Shown here piece by piece: positions 1-9,805 of a stretch of DNA of 46,445 nt. This stretch comes from Methylobacterium segetis (GTDB lineage Bacteria > Pseudomonadota > Alphaproteobacteria > Rhizobiales > Beijerinckiaceae), in contig NZ_SMNT01000035.1 of assembly GCF_004348265.1 (NCBI RefSeq), positions 1 through 46,445 on the forward strand, in the 5' to 3' direction. Position numbers and translations under genes: made by a program. How positions within the stretch are numbered: the first letter of the stretch is position 1; each line of letters starts with the position of its first letter. The notes below the pieces were generated by a model that was given only the letters and a program-made list of their open reading frames with translations, did no database searches and was not told where the DNA came from.

Positions 1-1707
1 CAGCAGGTGCTTCAGACGGTTGACTACGCCAACACCCGTTACTCGAAGCTCGACCAGATCAACGCCGGCAACGTCAAGAACCTCCAGGTCGCCTGGACCT
101 TCTCGACCGGCGTGCTGCGCGGCCACGAGGGCTCCCCGCTCGTCGTCGGCAACATGATGTACGTGCACACCCCCTTCCCCAACATCGTCTACGCGCTCGA
201 CCTCGACCACGACGCCAAGATCGTCTGGAAGTACGAGCCCAAGCAGGACCCGTCCGTGATCCCGGTCATGTGCTGCGACACGGTCAACCGTGGCCTGGCC
301 TATGCCGACGGCGCCATCCTGCTGCACCAGGCCGACACCACCCTCGTCTCGCTCGATGCCAAGTCGGGCAAGGTGAACTGGTCGGTCGTCAACGGCGACC
401 CGAAGAAGGGCGAGACCAACACCGCCACCGTGCTGCCGGTGAAGGACAAGGTCATCGTCGGCATCTCGGGCGGCGAGTTCGGCGTGCAGTGCCACGTCAC
501 CGCCTACGACCTGAAATCCGGCAAGAAGGTCTGGCGCGGCTACTCGGTCGGCCCCGACGATCAGCTTCTGGTCGATCCGGAGAAGACGACCCATCTCGGC
601 AAGCCGGTCGGCAAGGATTCCTCGCTGAAGACCTGGGAAGGCGATCAGTGGAAGACGGGCGGCGGCTGCACCTGGGGCTGGTACTCCTACGATCCGAAAT
701 TGAATCTCGTCTATTACGGCTCGGGCAACCCCTCGACCTGGAACCCGAAGCAGCGTCCGGGTGACAACCGCTGGTCGATGACGATCTGGGGCCGCGACGC
801 CGATACGGGCATGGCGCGCTGGGTCTACCAGATGACCCCGCACGACGAGTGGGATTTCGACGGCGTCAACGAGATGATCCTCTCCGACCAGAAGGTCGAC
901 GGCAAGGATCGCCCGCTGCTCACCCATTTCGACCGCAACGGCTTCGGCTACACCCTCGACCGCGCGACCGGCGAATTGCTGGTGGCCGAGAAGTTCGATC
1001 CGGTGGTGAACTGGGCCACCAAGGTCGACATGGACAAGGGTTCGAAGACCTACGGCCGCCCGCTGGTCGTGTCGAAGTACTCGACCGAGCAGAACGGCGA
1101 GGACGTGAACTCGAAGGGCATCTGCCCGGCCGCCCTCGGTTCGAAGGACCAGCAGCCCGCGGCCTACTCGCCGAAGACGCAGCTGTTCTACGTGCCCACC
1201 AACCACGTCTGCATGGATTACGAGCCCTTCAAGGTGACCTACACCCCGGGCCAGCCCTATGTCGGCGCGACCCTGTCGATGTACCCGGCCCCCAACTCGC
1301 ATGGCGGCATGGGCAACTTCATCGCCTGGGACGGCGTGAACGGTAAGATCAAGTGGTCGAACCCGGAGCAGTTCTCCGCCTGGGGCGGCGCGCTCGCCAC
1401 GGCCGGCGACGTGGTCTTCTACGGCACGCTGGAGGGCTACCTGAAGGCGGTCGACTCGAAGACGGGCAAGGAACTCTACAAGTTCAAGACCCCGTCGGGC
1501 ATCATCGGCAACGTGATGACCTACCAGCACAAGGGCAAGCAGTATGTCGGCATCCTGTCGGGTGTCGGCGGCTGGGCCGGCATCGGCCTGGCGGCGGGCC
1601 TGACCGATCCGAATGCCGGTCTCGGCGCGGTCGGCGGCTACGCGGCGCTGACGAGCTACACCAATCTCGGCGGTCAGCTCACCGTCTTCACGCTGCCGAA
1701 CAACTAA
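1..1707 (+). CDS. xoxF: XoxF-type lanthanide-dependent methanol dehydrogenase (5' partial)
   Basis: PQQ-dependent periplasmic quinoprotein that oxidises methanol (or other primary alcohols) and passes electrons to a c-type cytochrome. The frame is open from base 1, so the signal peptide and first residues lie outside the window; 568 codons remain of a family that is about 600 residues. The eight-bladed propeller is recognisable from repeated tryptophan docking segments and the vicinal Cys-Cys pair (268-276, after Met) that sits over PQQ. The motif [10 protein letters not shown] (codons from about 841) holds the catalytic Asp and, two residues later, the extra Asp that XoxF enzymes use to bind a lanthanide; calcium-type MxaF has Ala there. 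In Methylorubrum extorquens xoxF1 is followed by xoxG (cytochrome) and xoxJ; here the next gene is convergent and unrelated, so this may be a second, stand-alone xoxF copy, or xoxGJ may lie elsewhere. Family call is very secure. Confidence 0.96.
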   Translation, partial: QQVLQTVDYANTRYSKLDQINAGNVKNLQVAWTFSTGVLRGHEGSPLVVGNMMYVHTPFPNIVYALDLDHDAKIVWKYEPKQDPSVIPVMCCDTVNRGLAYADGAILLHQADTTLVSLDAKSGKVNWSVVNGDPKKGETNTATVLPVKDKVIVGISGGEFGVQCHVTAYDLKSGKKVWRGYSVGPDDQLLVDPEKTTHLGKPVGKDSSLKTWEGDQWKTGGGCTWGWYSYDPKLNLVYYGSGNPSTWNPKQRPGDNRWSMTIWGRDADTGMARWVYQMTPHDEWDFDGVNEMILSDQKVDGKDRPLLTHFDRNGFGYTLDRATGELLVAEKFDPVVNWATKVDMDKGSKTYGRPLVVSKYSTEQNGEDVNSKGICPAALGSKDQQPAAYSPKTQLFYVPTNHVCMDYEPFKVTYTPGQPYVGATLSMYPAPNSHGGMGNFIAWDGVNGKIKWSNPEQFSAWGGALATAGDVVFYGTLEGYLKAVDSKTGKELYKFKTPSGIIGNVMTYQHKGKQYVGILSGVGGWAGIGLAAGLTDPNAGLGAVGGYAALTSYTNLGGQLTVFTLPNN

Positions 1708-1734
1708 CGTCGTTCGGTCAGCCTCGGACGGATC

Positions 1735-1764
1735 GATGCCGGCGCGGGATTCCGCGCCGGTATC
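1735..1764. terminator. Hairpin between convergent xoxF and kinase genes
   Basis: A 13-bp stem (one G-U pair, loop GATT) lies 27 bases past the xoxF stop and 34 bases past the convergent kinase stop. No T-tract follows on either strand, so it would be an imperfect bidirectional terminator or an mRNA 3'-end stabiliser. Confidence 0.5.
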
Positions 1765-1798
1765 ACCATGGGCGGCCTGCACGCGATAGCGGGTCTTC

Positions 1799-4198
1799 TC
1801 AGGCCGCGCACAGCCGGGCCGCGGCCCGCACGACCTGCCGGAACTCGACCGGCTTGCGCAGGCGCTCGACGGCGTCGAACCGGGCCGGGATCATCACGTC
1901 GTCGTAGCCCGTCACGAACACGAAGGGCACGCCGCGCTCCTGCAGGGCTTCGGCCACCGAGAAGCGGACCCCCGCCCCGAGATTGATGTCCACCACCGCG
2001 CAATCCGGCGCCTCGCGGGCGATCAGGCCCAGGGCCTGATCCTCGCTCCCGACCGGCCCCAGCACCGTGCCCCCCGCCCCGCGCAGGGCGCGCTCGGTGT
2101 CGGTCGCGATGTAGTAATCATCCTCGACCACCAAGCCCCTGCATCCGCTGAGGTCCGCCTCGCCCGCCATGTCCAGCGATCCCCCCGCGATCGTCGTGCT
2201 CAGAACGACGGTGTCCGTTTCCAGGATGCTGTCGCCCTGCCGCAGCGGGAATTCCAGGCGGCAGCGCAGGCCGTCCGGCTCGAAGCTGAGGCGGCCCCGT
2301 CCCTTCAGCTCGTAGGGGATACGCTGCTCGATGAGCGTCGTTCCGAAGCCCTGCCGCTGCGGCGGCACGAGGGGCGCGGGCGCTCCCGTCTCGACCCAGT
2401 CGAAGAGCAGGCGGGGCCCGTCCTCCGCCTGGGCGACGCGCCACGCGACGGCGAGGCGCCCGCCTGCGTGCGCGAAGGCGCCGTATTTCAGCGCGTTCGT
2501 CGCCAGTTCGTGCACCGCGAGCGTCAGCACCTCGGCGGCCTTCGGCGCCAGAAGCAGCCCGGCCCCCGCGAGCGTGAACTGGCCTTCCCGCGCGGCCTGA
2601 ACCTCCACCTCGGCGCGGATCAGCGAGGCGAGATCGACGCCGGCATTGGCGGCCCGGGTCAGCAGCACCTGCGTCCGGGCGAGCGCCCGCAGGCGCCCTT
2701 CGAGCAGGTCGCGGTAATCGCCCACGTCGCCCGCCGTCTCGCCGGTGCGGGCGGCGATGGAGCGGATCATGACCAGGATGTTGCGCACCCGGTGCTGCAA
2801 TTCGAGGAGCAGCACCGACTGGTGCTCGGCCGCCTGCTTGGATTCGGTGACGTCCTCGGCGATGCCGGCGACGCGCTGGACCCGGCCAGCCGCGTCGAGG
2901 AGCGGGAAATCCGTGTCGCGGACCCAGCGGAAGGCGCCGTCGCTCGGGCGCAGGATGCGGAACTCGTGCGTCACCGCCTCGCCGCGCCGGGCCTGCTCCA
3001 GATGCGCGATGGCGGCGTCGCGGTCCTCGGGCACGATGAGCCCGGCCCAGCGCTTCGGATCGCCGAGGATCGCCTCCGGCTCCACGCCGTAGATCGTCCG
3101 GATGGCCGGGCTGACATATTCCATCGCCAGCGTCGCCGCCTCCCGGATCCAGAGGGCGTCGGACGAGGAGGCGGCGAATTGCCGGAACCGCTCCTCGCTG
3201 TCGCGGAGCGCCGCCTCGGCCCGCGCGCGCTGGATGGCGGCCCAGAGGCGCTCGGCCACCTCGCGCAGAAGCTCGATCTCGTCGGGGCGCCATGGCCTCG
3301 TGGCGGAGCCCGTGACGCAGAGCGCGCCCTCCAAGCCGCCATCCCTGATCAGGGGGGCTCCCGCGCAGGAGACGATCTCGAGCGCCGCGAGCGCCGGCCG
3401 GTCCACTGCCGCGACGAGCGGGGAGGTCCGCGCATCGTCCACGGCGTGGCACGCCCCGCCGCGCAGGATGTCGAGGGACCACGCGAAGCGCGCGACGGGA
3501 TGCTCGCCCGAAAGAGACGGCGCGCCGTCGCGCACCCAATCCCGCTCGACCCGCGCGATGCCGTCCGCCTCGTCCACCGCGACGTACCAGGCCCGATCGA
3601 CCCCGAGATGCTCGCCGAGCAGCCGGCACGCGACGCCCTGCGCCGCGACCGGGTCCGAGAGCGGCCGCAGCGCGTCGCTGAGCCTGAGCAGGAAGGCCTG
3701 CCGGTCCTCGCTCGCGCGCAAGGCCGCCTCCGCCCGCAGCCGCCCACTGATCTCGAAGCCGATCATGTGGGCGGCGACGACGCAGCCCCTGGCGTCCCGC
3801 ACGGGGCTGAGATAGGCGTCGAACACCTGCCCCGGTCCGCTCACGGCGAGCGCCTGGGCCGGCACATGCACGCTCTCGCCCGCGAAGACCCGCTCGTAAT
3901 GGTGGGCGACGGCCGGGTAGGCTTCGGGCCAGGTTTCGGGCAGGGGCCGCCCGAGGGCGGCGGGGTGGTGCGCCCCGTAGAGGCGGGCGGCGGGATCGTT
4001 GTAGATGAGGATGTGGTCCGGCCGGCAGACGAGGCTCGCCACGAGCGGGCTCGCCAGCACCTGCTCGACCATCAGCTTGAGCCGGCTCGACCAGGATGGG
4101 ATGGGGCCGAGCGGCGTCCTCGCCCAATCGTGCGCGCGGATGCGGGCGGCCATCTCCCCATCGCCGACGGGCCAGTCTTCCGCATGCTCGGCATCCAT
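1799..4198 (-). CDS. HWE-family hybrid histidine kinase (PAS-GAF-PAS-HWE-REC)
   Basis: About 799 residues from the ATG at 4198; cytosolic, no membrane segments. Order: N-terminal PAS-like domain (about 20-150, opening with the HDWARTPLGP segment common at the start of such kinases), GAF (about 165-325), PAS (about 340-455), HWE dimerisation/phosphoacceptor region with LQHRVRN (His about 469), HATPase with the N-box HELATNALKYG and the family W-x-E, and a C-terminal receiver domain (paired acidic VVEDD, phosphoacceptor Asp about 737 in VVDINLG, then Thr and Lys). HWE kinases often feed the alphaproteobacterial general stress response or light/redox sensing; the signal here is unknown. A GTG at 4318 in frame would add 40 low-complexity residues; I prefer the ATG because the PAS domain starts right after it, though neither start has a strong ribosome site. 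Convergent with xoxF, divergent from the YihY gene. Confidence 0.88.
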   Translation of the reverse strand: MDAEHAEDWPVGDGEMAARIRAHDWARTPLGPIPSWSSRLKLMVEQVLASPLVASLVCRPDHILIYNDPAARLYGAHHPAALGRPLPETWPEAYPAVAHHYERVFAGESVHVPAQALAVSGPGQVFDAYLSPVRDARGCVVAAHMIGFEISGRLRAEAALRASEDRQAFLLRLSDALRPLSDPVAAQGVACRLLGEHLGVDRAWYVAVDEADGIARVERDWVRDGAPSLSGEHPVARFAWSLDILRGGACHAVDDARTSPLVAAVDRPALAALEIVSCAGAPLIRDGGLEGALCVTGSATRPWRPDEIELLREVAERLWAAIQRARAEAALRDSEERFRQFAASSSDALWIREAATLAMEYVSPAIRTIYGVEPEAILGDPKRWAGLIVPEDRDAAIAHLEQARRGEAVTHEFRILRPSDGAFRWVRDTDFPLLDAAGRVQRVAGIAEDVTESKQAAEHQSVLLLELQHRVRNILVMIRSIAARTGETAGDVGDYRDLLEGRLRALARTQVLLTRAANAGVDLASLIRAEVEVQAAREGQFTLAGAGLLLAPKAAEVLTLAVHELATNALKYGAFAHAGGRLAVAWRVAQAEDGPRLLFDWVETGAPAPLVPPQRQGFGTTLIEQRIPYELKGRGRLSFEPDGLRCRLEFPLRQGDSILETDTVVLSTTIAGGSLDMAGEADLSGCRGLVVEDDYYIATDTERALRGAGGTVLGPVGSEDQALGLIAREAPDCAVVDINLGAGVRFSVAEALQERGVPFVFVTGYDDVMIPARFDAVERLRKPVEFRQVVRAAARLCAA

Positions 4199-4431
4199 GC
4201 TGCAGAGAACGCACGTTCCCCGCTGCCTGTCACCCCGCCGCGCAGCCGCCCTCCCCCCGCCCGTCGCGCCGCTGCCGGGCCGGGCGCGACTTTCGGCGGC
4301 GTTGCCCGAAATCGTCACCTGACCGACGAACGGCGCCGCCTGCCGCCTGACGCGTTGACGAACCGGATCCGCGCTCTTCGTATCCGGCCGGCATTCCGCA
4401 CCGGCCCGCCCTCCCGAGACCGCTTCCCGCC

Positions 4432-5316
4432 GTGAGACGCCTCCGCACCAGCTTCGAAGTGGCCGGGATCGCCGCGCAGCGGTTCGTCGCCCATGACGGC
4501 TGGGCCATCGCGAGCCACATCGCGCTCTCGATGCTGACCTCCCTGGTCCCGTTCCTGATCCTGCTGGCGGCGGTTGCCGGCCTGTTCGGCACGAAGTCGC
4601 TGGCCGACGAGGCCGGCGTGCTGATCTTCGACGCGTGGCCCCGCGAGGTGGCCAAGCCCATCGTCAACGAGATGCACCGGGTGCTGACCGAGCAGCGCGG
4701 CGGCGTCCTCACCCTCGGCGCCGTGCTCGCCCTCTACTTCTCGTCCTCCGGCGTCGAGAGCCTGCGGGTCGGCCTCAACCGGGCCTACGGGTTGCGCGAG
4801 ATGCGGCCCTGGTGGCTGACCCGCCTCGAATCGATCGGCTACGTGGTCTGCGGCGCCTTCGCGATGCTCGCCTTCGCGCTCCTCGTGGTGCTCGGGCCGC
4901 TGATCTGGCGCAACCTCATCAACGTCGCCCCCGGGCTGGAGCCGCTCAGCCTCACCGTCGCGATCGGGCGGATCGGCGTGACGGCCTTCCTGATCATGAC
5001 GGTGCTCGTCATCGCCCACAAATTCGTGGCGGCCGGCCGGCGCTCGCTCTGGTCCGTGCTGCCGGGGGTCGCGGTGACGCTCGCCCTCTGGTTCCTGGCC
5101 GGCCTCGGCTTCGGCTTCTACCTCGACCGCTTCTCCTCGGCCTACGCCTCCACCTACGGGGGCCTCGCCACGGCGATGGTGTTCCTCGTCTTCCTCTACT
5201 GGCTCGCGGCCATGTTCCTGTTCGGCGGCGAGATCAACGGCACCGTGATCGCCGCCAAGCGCCGGCGGCTTCAGGCCCGGATGCAGGCCAAGCACGAGCG
5301 GGCGGCGATGCTCTGA
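4432..5316 (+). CDS. YihY/BrkB-family inner-membrane protein
   Basis: 294 residues from a GTG start. The sequence has about six hydrophobic segments (about residues 25-50, 90-110, 138-165, 178-205, 213-235, 245-270) and family marks such as the SLVPFLILLAAVAGLFG stretch near the N-terminus, the central SSSGVESLRVGLNRAYG motif and the C-terminal YASTYGGLATAMVFLVFLYW region. These match the YihY/BrkB (formerly called ribonuclease BN) family, whose biochemical role is unresolved; the tRNA nuclease assignment was withdrawn. It stands alone between a divergent kinase gene and a convergent ABC exporter gene. A strong hairpin terminator follows about 130 bases downstream. Confidence 0.88.
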   Translation: MRRLRTSFEVAGIAAQRFVAHDGWAIASHIALSMLTSLVPFLILLAAVAGLFGTKSLADEAGVLIFDAWPREVAKPIVNEMHRVLTEQRGGVLTLGAVLALYFSSSGVESLRVGLNRAYGLREMRPWWLTRLESIGYVVCGAFAMLAFALLVVLGPLIWRNLINVAPGLEPLSLTVAIGRIGVTAFLIMTVLVIAHKFVAAGRRSLWSVLPGVAVTLALWFLAGLGFGFYLDRFSSAYASTYGGLATAMVFLVFLYWLAAMFLFGGEINGTVIAAKRRRLQARMQAKHERAAML

Positions 5317-5444
5317 GCCTTCCGTCCCCCGCTCCGGACGGGCGCCCCGCCCGGCCGCATCGTACGATCGCGTGCGCCGGGGCGGGAACCGAACGTCGGT
5401 TCGGCGACTTGGCCCCATGCTCCATGCGATGTTTCCACCTTGCC

Positions 5445-5479
5445 CGGCCTGCTTCCCAAAAGGGAGGCGGGCCGTTTTG
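5445..5479 (+). terminator. Rho-independent terminator after the YihY gene
   Basis: A 13-bp GC-rich stem (two G-U pairs) with an AAAA loop is followed by TTTTGT on the plus strand. It lies between the convergent YihY and ABC exporter genes and best serves the plus-strand gene. Confidence 0.7.
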
Positions 5480-5548
5480 TCTCGGGTCGCCGGGATGATC
5501 GCGATCTACGCGGAGGGGCGCCGAACGGTGATCGCACGGTGATCGGGA

Positions 5549-7327
5549 TCAGGCCGCGAGCGCCATCTCCGCCGGCTCGCTCTCGGCGGCCATGAACTGG
5601 GCTCGCGCCAGCTCCGCAAAGCGCCCGCCCTCCGCCACCAGCGCGTCGAAGCTCCCGCTCTCGACGATCCGCCCCTCGTGGAAGACGAGGATCCGGTCGG
5701 CGTTGCGGATCGTGGCGAGGCGGTGCGCGATCACGAAGGTCGTGCGCCCCTCCATCACCGCCTCCAGCGCCGTCTGCAGCTTGCGCTCGGTGGCCGCGTC
5801 GAGGGCGCTCGTCGCCTCGTCGAGGATGAGGACCGGCGGGTTCTTCAGGAGTGCCCGCGCGATCGAGAGCCGCTGGCGCTCGCCGCCCGAGAGCGAACGG
5901 CCGCGCTCGCCGATGACGGTGTCGAGCCCGTCGGGCTGGCGGGCGATGAACTCGCTGGCCTGCGCCCGCTCCAGCGCGTCGAGCATCTCGGCATCCGTCG
6001 CGTCCGGCCGGCCCACCTGCAGGTTCTCGCGGATCGAGCGGGCGAACAGCATCGGCTCCTGGAACACGACGCCGATATTGTGGCGCAGGGAGGCGAGGCC
6101 GATCTCGCGGATGTCGGTCCCGTCGATGCGGATCGCGCCCGCATCCGGGTCGAAGGTCCGGTGCAGCAGGCCGAGCGTGGTCGACTTGCCCGAGCCCGTC
6201 GTGCCGACGAGCGCCACCGTCTCCCCGGCCCGCGCCGTGAAGGACACGCCGTCGAGGGCCGGGCGGCGGCCGTCGTAGGAGAAGCCGACCTCCTCGAAGC
6301 TGACCTCGCCGTCGAGCCGCGCGATCGGCCGCGCGTTCGGCCGGTCGCGGACGGCGGGCACCGTGTCGAGGATCTCGAAGAACTCGGCCATCTTCGGCGC
6401 CTGCTGGAACAGCCCGTTCACGAAGGAGACGACGTGGTCGAGGCGCGCCACCAGCATCGTGGCGAGACTCATGAAGGCGACGACCTCGCCGACCGTGGTC
6501 GAGCCGGCCTGGTAGAGGGCGATGCCGGTGATGAAGATCGCCGTCATGGTGATGGTCGCCGAGGCCTTCGTCGCGACCGCGGCGAGCGCCCACCAGGACA
6601 GAACCGGGATCTGGGCCTTCAGCAGGTTGTGGATGATGCCGTGCATCGCCTCCTTCTCCGCCTTGGCGCGGGTGAAGGACTGGATGACCGCGACGTTGCC
6701 GAGCGCGTCCGAGGCGTGCGCCGCGAGGCCCGAATGATAGTGCTCGACCTCGCCCTGGAGCGCCTCCGTGCGGCGCATCACGAAGGTGGTCAGCCCCGTG
6801 AAGACGACGACCAGCACGACGAGGATCGAGCCGAGCTGCCAGTTCACGAACAGCGTCAGCGGCAGCAGCACGCCGAGCGAGACCAGGGCCGCGAAATGGT
6901 CGCGGAAGAAGCCGAGCCAGAGCCAGGCCATGCCGTTCGTGCCCTCCAGCATCGCCTTGAGGACGCGGCCGGAATGGTTGGCCGAGTGGAAGGCGAGCGG
7001 CAGGTCGAGCACGTGCTCGAAGTAGTTCGCCATGGTGGAGAGGCGGCTGCGATGGGCGAGCCGGTCCGAGTGTAGGGCGATGGCGACGCCCGCCGCGATC
7101 GTGAAGAAGCCGAAGGCGACCCAGGCGCCGATCAGCGGCACCAGCGTGCCGAACGCGTCGGCGTTGCGGCTCAGATGGGTCAGCTGGTCGATGATGCGGC
7201 CCATCAGCAGCGGTTCGGCGAAGGCCGCGACCGCGAGGGCCACGTTCGCGACGGCGAGGCCGATCGCGAGGCGCTTGTCCGGGCCGAGAAGGCCCATCAC
7301 CCGTCCATAGAGACGAAACATCGACAT
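5549..7327 (-). CDS. ndvA: NdvA/ChvA-like ABC exporter, probable cyclic beta-glucan export
   Basis: 592 residues: fused exporter half-transporter with six membrane helices (about 20-300) and a C-terminal nucleotide-binding domain with Walker A GTTGSGKS (375-382), signature LSGGE (479-483), Walker B VLILDE (499-504) and the H-loop in [15 protein letters not shown]. The N-terminus ([10 protein letters not shown], then [11 protein letters not shown]) and the [14 protein letters not shown] helix read like NdvA/ChvA, which export cyclic beta-1,2-glucan to the periplasm for osmoadaptation and host interaction. The ATG at 7327 is chosen because GGAG lies upstream and the helix-1 region follows at once; an in-frame ORF runs 68 codons further up but is low-complexity. 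Without a neighbouring glucan synthase (ndvB) the substrate is an inference; it could be a lipid or another glycan. Shares a roughly 290-bp divergent control region with motA. Confidence 0.85.
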   Translation of the reverse strand: MSMFRLYGRVMGLLGPDKRLAIGLAVANVALAVAAFAEPLLMGRIIDQLTHLSRNADAFGTLVPLIGAWVAFGFFTIAAGVAIALHSDRLAHRSRLSTMANYFEHVLDLPLAFHSANHSGRVLKAMLEGTNGMAWLWLGFFRDHFAALVSLGVLLPLTLFVNWQLGSILVVLVVVFTGLTTFVMRRTEALQGEVEHYHSGLAAHASDALGNVAVIQSFTRAKAEKEAMHGIIHNLLKAQIPVLSWWALAAVATKASATITMTAIFITGIALYQAGSTTVGEVVAFMSLATMLVARLDHVVSFVNGLFQQAPKMAEFFEILDTVPAVRDRPNARPIARLDGEVSFEEVGFSYDGRRPALDGVSFTARAGETVALVGTTGSGKSTTLGLLHRTFDPDAGAIRIDGTDIREIGLASLRHNIGVVFQEPMLFARSIRENLQVGRPDATDAEMLDALERAQASEFIARQPDGLDTVIGERGRSLSGGERQRLSIARALLKNPPVLILDEATSALDAATERKLQTALEAVMEGRTTFVIAHRLATIRNADRILVFHEGRIVESGSFDALVAEGGRFAELARAQFMAAESEPAEMALAA

Positions 7328-7620
7328 CCCGAGCTCCGAAAACCTCCCGACGCGGCCGGTGTGACCCCGGTCCTTCGCCGTGCGCGCCCCGGCGCTCCGC
7401 AGCCTGGAAGAAGGCTGGAAACCGTCCGGGGTAGAGTGGCTTATGGCAGATCCTGCCTGAACGCCGCATGACGCGGAGCGCCCGAAATCATTCCCAGACG
7501 GACGGGCCACGGTAAAGGCCATCGTCGCCACTTTTACGGTTCGTTCAGCCCGTTTCCCTACTTATGGGGACGACGTTGTCCCGAAGGGACGGCGCGGGCT
7601 TACCGTCAGGCATCGTCGTC

Positions 7621-8394
7621 ATGGATCTCGCAACCGGTGTCGGCCTGATCGGCGGTTTCGCCGTCGTGTTCGTGCTGATCATGATCGACGGCGGCAACTT
7701 CGCCGCCTATTTCGACAAGCACGCCGTCATCGTGATCTTCGGCGGCGCGACCGCCGCCACGATGATGCGGTTCCCCTTCTCGACCATCATGCACGGCCTG
7801 CCGATGGGCCTGCGCTTCGCCTTCACGATGCGCTCGGTGAAGCCGCGCGACCTCATCGACGAGATCACCAAGATCGCCGACGTGGTGCGCAAGAGCGGGC
7901 CGATGGCGCTCGAGAACATGGAGATCTCGGACCCGTTCCTGGCGCAGGGCGCCCGCTACATCGCCGACGGCTACGACCGCGAATTCATCCGCGACACGAT
8001 GGAGCGCGACCGCGACAACTTCCTGATGCATCTCGACGAGGGCTCGAAGATCTATCGCGCCTTCGGCGATTGCGCACCGGCCTGGGGCATGATCGGCACC
8101 ATCCTCGGCATGGTGACCATGTTCGCCAACATGTCCGATCCCTCGAAGCTCGGCCCCGCCATGGCGACGGCGCTGCTCGCCACCCTCTACGGGGCGCTGA
8201 TCGCCAACATGATCACCCTGCCGCTCGCCGACAAATTGCACGTGAAGCTCGAGGAGGAGGACGTCTCCCGCTCGCTCATCATCGACGGCATCCTGCTGAT
8301 CCGCGACCAGAAGAGTTCGTCCCTCGTGCGCGAGATGCTGATCGCCTACCTGCCGCACAATCACCGCGAGGAACTCGCCGAGGCCGCAGCGTGA
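7621..8394 (+). CDS. motA: Flagellar stator protein MotA (PomA-type)
   Basis: 257 residues, four predicted membrane helices: two near the N-terminus (about 5-22 and 33-50), a cytoplasmic loop rich in charged residues (about 70-145), and two C-terminal helices. The third helix has the conserved Pro (153) in CAPAWGMIGTILGMV, the ion-channel proline of MotA/PomA; the loop carries the acidic/basic residues (region DPFLAQGARYIADGYDREFI) that contact the rotor. With MotB it forms the ion channel that powers the flagellar motor. The ATG at 7621 fits the usual MDLAT start of the PomA group; an earlier in-frame ATG at 7564 adds 19 unconserved residues. The gene is outside any visible flagellar cluster and is followed after 29 bases by motB. 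Confidence 0.88.
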   Translation: MDLATGVGLIGGFAVVFVLIMIDGGNFAAYFDKHAVIVIFGGATAATMMRFPFSTIMHGLPMGLRFAFTMRSVKPRDLIDEITKIADVVRKSGPMALENMEISDPFLAQGARYIADGYDREFIRDTMERDRDNFLMHLDEGSKIYRAFGDCAPAWGMIGTILGMVTMFANMSDPSKLGPAMATALLATLYGALIANMITLPLADKLHVKLEEEDVSRSLIIDGILLIRDQKSSSLVREMLIAYLPHNHREELAEAAA

Positions 8395-8423
8395 GCGCGG
8401 CGGGCCGCTAGGAGGGCTGTCCG

Positions 8424-9257
8424 GTGGCCAAGAAGAAGCGCGGCGGCGCGCATGGCGGCCACGGCTGGTTCGTGACCTTCGCCGACCTGATGGCGCTCCT
8501 GATGAGCTTCTTCGTGATGATCGCGGCGTATTCGACGCAGGATCAGAAGAAGATGCAGGCGGTCGCCGGCTCGATGCGCGACGCCTTCGGCGTCAACAAG
8601 GAATCGCGCTTCGCCGGCATCATCGAGCAGACGGGCCTGCCGACCGCCGACCGGGTCCGCTACCTGCGCGACGTGCCGCCCGAGCGCGCGAGCGACCGCA
8701 CGACGCCGCCGCGGATCGACCAGACCGTCGAGAGCGGCCTCTCCGACCGGGGCGAGGTCGAGAATTTCGGGCTCGCCGCGGCCTCGCTGCGGCAGGCGCT
8801 GCAGGACATGCCCGAGGTCGCCGAAATCTCGAAGAACATCATCATCGCGCCCACCGCCAAGGGCCTCGACGTGACGATCGTCGATCAGGACGGGCGCTCG
8901 ATGTTCCCGGAGGGATCGAGCCGGCCGAACGACCGGACCCGCCGTCTTCTGGAGAAGCTCGCTCCCGCGCTCCGGCAATTGCCGAACCGGATCGCCGTGA
9001 CCGGCTTCACCGCGAGCGACCGGCCGGGCAACCGGCCACCTGCCCCGCCCTGGGAGCTCTCGGCGAACCGCGCGATCAGCGTCCGCGAGATCCTGGCGGG
9101 CGCGGGCGTTCCCGACGACCGCTTCGCTTCGGTCAGCGGCAAGGCCGATACCGAGCCGCTGTTTCCGGACAATCCCTTCCTGCCGGCCAATCGCCGCGTG
9201 ACGGTCACGCTCCTGAAGGAAGCGCCACCGACGCCGGCCGGCCGCGGCCTGCCGTGA
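8424..9257 (+). CDS. motB: Flagellar stator protein MotB
   Basis: 277 residues from a GTG preceded by AGGAGG about 8 bases upstream. A short basic cytoplasmic tail (KKKRGG) is followed by one membrane helix with the ion-binding Asp21 in TFADLMALLMSFFVM, then a periplasmic linker and a C-terminal OmpA-like peptidoglycan-binding domain (about 145-265, with ELSANRAISVREILAGAG and a C-terminal NRRVTV). This anchors the MotA-MotB channel to the cell wall. In the TM helix, D-L-M is the proton-type arrangement. It follows motA and ends 18 bases from the convergent CAP-lipoprotein gene. Confidence 0.88.
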   Translation: MAKKKRGGAHGGHGWFVTFADLMALLMSFFVMIAAYSTQDQKKMQAVAGSMRDAFGVNKESRFAGIIEQTGLPTADRVRYLRDVPPERASDRTTPPRIDQTVESGLSDRGEVENFGLAAASLRQALQDMPEVAEISKNIIIAPTAKGLDVTIVDQDGRSMFPEGSSRPNDRTRRLLEKLAPALRQLPNRIAVTGFTASDRPGNRPPAPPWELSANRAISVREILAGAGVPDDRFASVSGKADTEPLFPDNPFLPANRRVTVTLLKEAPPTPAGRGLP

Positions 9258-9279
9258 CGCGCCGTCCGTGAAGCGTCAC
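9254..9279. terminator. Small hairpin spanning two convergent stop codons
   Basis: GTGACGC and GCGTCAC pair across an 12-base loop and include the stop codons of motB (plus) and of the CAP-domain gene (minus). No T-tract, so termination activity is uncertain. Confidence 0.3.
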
Positions 9280-9785
9280 TTGGCGACGAGCAGCGCCCAA
9301 TAGACCTTGTACTTCGAGTTCGGCGCGTAGGCCGTGGCGATGCCCATGCGCGTCGCGCTGGCGTCGAGCATCACCGCGTTGTGGGGCGGGCTGTCGCGCC
9401 ACCCGGAGAAGGCTTCGGCGAGGGTGTGGTAACCGGCCGAGAGGTTGGCGTTCGCCTTGTCGTAGCCGAGGCGCTCCACCGCGACCTTCACCGTCTGCGC
9501 CTTGCTCGGCCGGTCGGCCGCCGCCATCGCCGCGGCCTCGGTCTCGGCGAGGCGCTGCAGGTCCGGGTCGAGGGTCAGCGGTGCCTCTCCACGCCCCCTT
9601 CGATAGGCCGAGATCATGTCGCGGGCCGCGTTCGTGTCGAGTTGCGCGGTGTTGGTCGTGAGCGGCCAGTAGAGGCTCGGCAGGGCGGAGGTCGCCTGCG
9701 GCTCGCCCGCGCAGCCCGCAAGGCCGAAAGTGGCGAGGATGGCCGCCACGAAACCGAGATCACGCACCCGTTCCACGCCCCTCAT
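9276..9785 (-). CDS. CAP/SCP-domain lipoprotein
   Basis: 169 residues. A signal peptide with lipobox GLAGC (Cys25) predicts a lipoprotein. The rest matches the CAP (cysteine-rich secretory/SCP) superfamily: DMISAYRRGRGEAPLTLDPDLQRLAETEAAAMA is the first helix region, and GWRDSPPHNAVML with the following GIATAYAPNSKYKVYW is the typical C-terminal motif pair. Bacterial CAP proteins are extracellular or periplasmic with mostly unknown substrates. The gene starts 20 bases after the stop of the large MscS-type channel gene on the same strand, so the two may be co-transcribed. Confidence 0.82.
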   Translation of the reverse strand: MRGVERVRDLGFVAAILATFGLAGCAGEPQATSALPSLYWPLTTNTAQLDTNAARDMISAYRRGRGEAPLTLDPDLQRLAETEAAAMAAADRPSKAQTVKVAVERLGYDKANANLSAGYHTLAEAFSGWRDSPPHNAVMLDASATRMGIATAYAPNSKYKVYWALLVAK

Positions 9786-9805
9786 CCCCGTCCGTCGTCC
9801 CTGCC

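Noticed and set aside
2468..4435. A 655-codon open frame on the plus strand opposite the kinase
   Set aside because: Arg/Ala/Pro-rich shadow of the kinase coding strand; no recognisable domain, and the kinase frame has all expected motifs.
4432..5316. Ribonuclease BN (tRNA processing) label for the YihY protein
   Set aside because: That assignment of the YihY/BrkB family was based on a mix-up; the protein is an integral membrane protein without nuclease motifs.
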